Assembly (NCBI GenBank): GCA_027457185.1
Contig: DAIDTN010000170.1
Span: forward strand, 1 to 8,792
Direction: 5' to 3'
Length of the DNA: 8,792 nucleotides
Origin: Burkholderiales bacterium
GTDB lineage: Bacteria > Pseudomonadota > Gammaproteobacteria > Burkholderiales > SG8-39
A program made the translations under genes and the position numbers. The notes under the pieces are model-generated. The model had not been told where the DNA came from and ran no database searches. It worked only from the letters and a program-made list of their open reading frames with translations. The stretch's first letter is position 1. Every line of letters starts with the position of its first letter. Of the stretch, positions 5,816 to 8,792 are shown in pieces.

Positions 5816-8792
5816 ATGCTGACCTCCATCGTTCGCTTTGCCGTCCGCTTTCGCGGTGTAGTCATCGCCCTGGCGATGATGCTTTGCGGATATGGCCTGT
5901 TCGCACTCAGTCACGCGCGGCTGGACGTGTTCCCGGAATTCGCACCGCCCCAGGTGCAGGTGCAGACTGAAGCGCCTGGACTGTCGCCCGCGCAGGTGGA
6001 AGTGCTGGTCACCCAGCCCCTGGAGAACCGTCTGGCCGGCCTGAACGGCATCAAGACCATGCGCTCCAAGTCGTTTCAGGGCATGTCCATGATCACCCTG
6101 ACGTTCGCCTCGGGCACCGATATCTACCGCGCCCGGCAGGTGGTGGCGGAACAAATGAGCGGCACCGCCGCCACGCTGCCTCAGGGCGTGAAAGCCCCGG
6201 CCCTGCTGCCGCTGGCTTCCTCCACCAGCGTGGTGCTCGACCTCGGCCTGACATCGACTTCGCGTTCGCTGATGGAACTGCGCACCCTTGCCGACTGGAG
6301 CGTCAAACCGCAACTGCTCGCCGTCGGCGGTGTGGCGGGCATCTCCGTGTTCGGCGGCGAGGTGAAGCAGCTGCAAATCCAGATCGCGCCGGAAAAGCTG
6401 CTGCGTTACGGCGTGTCGATCCAGGAGGTAGTGGACGCGGCGAAACGGGCGACGGCGGTACGCGGCGCCGGCTTCATCGAAAACAGCAATCAGCGAATAG
6501 TGCTGGAAACCGCCGGGCAGCCGGTGTCCGCCGCGGCGCTGGGCGCGGTAGTGCTGCGCCATCGGAACGGCGCCACCCTGCGCCTGGAGGATGTGGCGCA
6601 GGTCACGGTGGCGAGCGCACCCGCGGTCGGGGCGGCTTCGATCGAAGGGCAGCCGGGGCTGATGCTGGTGGTCGCGGAACAGTACGGCGCGAATACCCTG
6701 GAAGTCACCCGGGCGCTGGAGCAGCGCCTCGCGCAGCTCAAGCCGGGCCTCGCCGCCGAAGGCGTGACCCTGTATCCGGACCTGTTCCGCCCGGCCAACT
6801 TTATCGAAGCCGCGATCGGCCATCTGCGCGCGGCGCTGCTGGTCGGCGCCGCCCTGGTGCTGGCGGTCCTGTTCCTGTTCCTGTTCGACGTGCGCGCCGC
6901 GCTCATTTCGGCCACCGCGATCCCGCTGGCCCTGCTGACCGCGATAATCGTGCTCAATCATTTCGGCATCGGCCTCAACACCATGACCCTGGGCGGGCTC
7001 GCCATCGCCATCGGCGAGGTCGTCGACGACGCGATCATCGACGTGGAAAACATTTTTCGGCGACTGCGCGAAAACCGCCTGTTACCCGCTCCATTGGGGC
7101 CGGCGCAAGTGGTGTTGAATGCGTCGCTGGAGGTACGCGGCGCGGTGGTCTACGCGACCTTCATCGTCGTGCTGGTATTCGTGCGGGTGTTGACGCTCTC
7201 GGGCGTTGCCGGCAGTCTGTTCCGCCCGCTGGCACTCGCCTATATCTCGGCCATCGCCGCCTCGCTCGCTGTGGCGCTGACGCTTACGCCGGCGCTCGCC
7301 TATACCCTGCTCGCGCGCCGGGCAGCCGCGGCAAAGGAGCCACCGCTGGGCCTGTGGCTCAAGGCGCGCTACACGCGTCTGCTCGCAGACATCGACCAGC
7401 GCGCGGGCGCGGCGATTCTGGCGGTGGTGTTGCTGTGCGCTGCGGCATTGGCTGCGCTGCCGTTCATGCAGAGCGCATTTCTGCCGACGCTGCGCGAGGG
7501 TCATTTCACCGTCCATATGAAAATGGCGCCCGGCACTTCGCTGGCGCAGTCCCTCGCGCTGGGACGGCGTGTTACCGGTGCGCTGCGCCGCATCGCCGGC
7601 ATACGCTCGGTGGCGCAAAGAGTGGGACGGGCAACCCAGGTGACGGATCCGTCGAGTGCTTTTGCGAGCGAGTTTGAGGTAGACCTGACCCCGCTGTCGG
7701 GCGCAGGACAGCAGCGTGTGCTCAACGCCATCCGCAGCGCCGTTATGCCCTTCGTCGGGGCGCGCTTCTCCGTCAACACTTTTCTCACCGAGCGCATCCA
7801 TGAAACGATTTCGGGCTACACCGCGCCGCTGGTGGTGAACATCTATGGCAACGACCTCGACGTGCTCGACCGCAAGGCCGGGGAGATCGCCGCTGCGATA
7901 CGCGGCGTTGCGGGTGCCGGCGCAGTGCAGGTACAGGCCCCGGCGGGCAGCCCGCAGCTGGTCGTCCGCCTGCGCGACGGCGACTTGTCGCGGCTCGGCA
8001 TCGCCCCGGTGAACGCCCTGGATGCGGTCGAAACCGCCTACGCCGGCACGCTGGTAGGCGAGGTGTACGAGGGTAACCGCGTATTCGACGTGGCGGTGGT
8101 GCTGGCGCCGCGCCTGCGCAAAAGCCCGGCGCAGGTGGGCGAACTGCCGCTGAAGACGCCGGGCGGCCGCATGGTGCGGCTCAACGACGTGGCGGACATC
8201 ACCCAGACCGACGGGCGCTATCTGATCCTGCACGACGACGCGCAGCGCCTGCAGGTCGTGACTGCGCAACTAAAAGCAGGAGCGCTGTCGAGTTTCGTGC
8301 GCGCGGTGAAAAAACGCATCGCTGCCCAAGTCACCCTGCCGCGCGGCACCTATCTGGTGTTTGCCGGCGATGCGCCGGAGCAAGCGCGCGCCCAGCGCGA
8401 TCTGTTGCTGCATTCTGCTCTGGCAGCGGCGGCAGTGGCACTGCTGCTGTTCATGGCCCTGGGCAGCGTGCGCTCGACTATCCTGGTATTCGCCAATCTG
8501 CCCTTCGCTCTGGCCGGCGGCGTGGCCATGGTGCTCGTCACCGGCGGAATAATGTCCATCGGCTCGCTGGTGGGCTTCGTCACCTTGTTCGGCATTACCC
8601 TGCGCAACGCCATCATGTTGATTTCGCACTACCGCCATCTGGTCGAGGTAGAAGGCGTGCCGTGGGACAAGGCAGCGGCGATCCGGGGCGCCGCGGAGCG
8701 CCTGTCGCCGATCCTGATGACGGCGCTGGTCACTGCCCTGGGATTGCTGCCACTGGCCTTGACCAGCGGCGCGCCCGGCAACGAGATCGAAG
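5816..8792 (+). CDS. Heavy-metal-type (CzcA/CusA-like) RND efflux pump (RND-2), 3' end cut by window
   Basis: Inner-membrane proton antiporter of the tripartite system, read open for 992 codons to the window edge; about 30-60 residues with the last helix are missing. TM1 is at about 14-32, followed by 'LDVFPEFAPPQVQVQTEAPG', a hallmark of heavy-metal RND pumps. TM2 to TM6 lie at about 340-490. TM4 reads AIAIGEVVDDAIIDVEN (396-412) with acidic Glu401, Asp404, Asp405, Asp409 and Glu411. The second periplasmic half starts with FLPTLREGHF (555-564) and contains an RIHETISG segment like CzcA/CusA. TM8 to TM11 run from about 866, with Arg930 in TM10 at the AcrB Lys940 position and Arg962 before TM11. 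Arg457 replaces the usual Pro of TM5. The later periplasmic half has few Met residues, so CusA-like Cu/Ag export is not favoured; a divalent metal is my inference. No in-frame ATG, GTG or TTG lies between the upstream in-frame stop (5765) and the ATG at 5816, so the start is fixed despite a weak ribosome-binding site. Confidence 0.93.
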   Translation, partial: MLTSIVRFAVRFRGVVIALAMMLCGYGLFALSHARLDVFPEFAPPQVQVQTEAPGLSPAQVEVLVTQPLENRLAGLNGIKTMRSKSFQGMSMITLTFASGTDIYRARQVVAEQMSGTAATLPQGVKAPALLPLASSTSVVLDLGLTSTSRSLMELRTLADWSVKPQLLAVGGVAGISVFGGEVKQLQIQIAPEKLLRYGVSIQEVVDAAKRATAVRGAGFIENSNQRIVLETAGQPVSAAALGAVVLRHRNGATLRLEDVAQVTVASAPAVGAASIEGQPGLMLVVAEQYGANTLEVTRALEQRLAQLKPGLAAEGVTLYPDLFRPANFIEAAIGHLRAALLVGAALVLAVLFLFLFDVRAALISATAIPLALLTAIIVLNHFGIGLNTMTLGGLAIAIGEVVDDAIIDVENIFRRLRENRLLPAPLGPAQVVLNASLEVRGAVVYATFIVVLVFVRVLTLSGVAGSLFRPLALAYISAIAASLAVALTLTPALAYTLLARRAAAAKEPPLGLWLKARYTRLLADIDQRAGAAILAVVLLCAAALAALPFMQSAFLPTLREGHFTVHMKMAPGTSLAQSLALGRRVTGALRRIAGIRSVAQRVGRATQVTDPSSAFASEFEVDLTPLSGAGQQRVLNAIRSAVMPFVGARFSVNTFLTERIHETISGYTAPLVVNIYGNDLDVLDRKAGEIAAAIRGVAGAGAVQVQAPAGSPQLVVRLRDGDLSRLGIAPVNALDAVETAYAGTLVGEVYEGNRVFDVAVVLAPRLRKSPAQVGELPLKTPGGRMVRLNDVADITQTDGRYLILHDDAQRLQVVTAQLKAGALSSFVRAVKKRIAAQVTLPRGTYLVFAGDAPEQARAQRDLLLHSALAAAAVALLLFMALGSVRSTILVFANLPFALAGGVAMVLVTGGIMSIGSLVGFVTLFGITLRNAIMLISHYRHLVEVEGVPWDKAAAIRGAAERLSPILMTALVTALGLLPLALTSGAPGNEIE

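Noticed and set aside
5756..6961. Open frame of 401 codons on the minus strand
   Set aside because: It lies opposite RND-2, is rich in Gln, His, Arg and Gly in a low-complexity way typical of antisense frames in GC-rich genes, and shows no domain.
7082..8269. Open frame of 395 codons on the minus strand
   Set aside because: Same situation: antisense shadow of RND-2, which itself shows clear family motifs in these positions.
5816..8792. Possible frameshift or pseudogene in RND-2
   Set aside because: Reading codon by codon the frame stays open for 992 codons, with family motifs in the right order on both sides, so the gene looks intact up to the window edge.
1..8792. tRNA, rRNA, CRISPR, insertion sequence or phage features
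   Set aside because: No cloverleaf-like sequence, regularly spaced repeats, transposase motifs or terminal inverted repeats were seen; gaps between genes are short (124, 158 and 56 bases).

Overview
The window is about 8.8 kb of GC-rich DNA that codes on the + strand along almost its whole length. It holds five genes, all Gram-negative envelope functions: parts of two RND efflux systems with a small periplasmic PepSY protein between them. The GC-rich codon usage, the outer-membrane lipoprotein and the tripartite efflux genes point to a member of the Pseudomonadota. Beta- or gammaproteobacteria are most likely, but no marker here fixes the genus. I see no RNA genes, insertion sequences, CRISPR arrays, attachment sites or origins.

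Layout: (1) 1-2667 is the last ~888 codons of an RND inner-membrane pump (RND-1) whose N-terminus lies left of the window. It is probably the last gene of an upstream operon. (2) 2668-2791 is a 124-base intergenic leader with inverted repeats, followed by a secreted 111-residue PepSY-domain protein (2792-3127) and a strong hairpin/T-tract terminator (3187-3232). (3) From 3286 a second operon begins: an outer-membrane TolC/CzcC-like lipoprotein, then a periplasmic adaptor whose start overlaps the preceding stop (ATGA), then, after 56 bases, a heavy-metal-type RND pump (RND-2, 5816 to the right edge). RND-2 is open for 992 codons with no stop and lacks only its extreme C-terminus.

Genes 3-5 form one complete tripartite pump: outer-membrane channel, adaptor and inner-membrane proton antiporter. 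By family resemblance RND-2 is of the CzcA/CusA heavy-metal type, so export of a divalent metal is the most likely job, but the substrate cannot be read from sequence. RND-1 is a different lineage with mixed drug-type and metal-type signatures, and its own adaptor is presumably upstream.

This is mostly a recognisable efflux locus, not an evidently new system. The points that merit a second look are the unusual intramembrane charges of both pumps, an apparent Pro-to-Arg change in RND-2, an adaptor without visible lipoyl half-motifs, and several RNA hairpins at gene boundaries.
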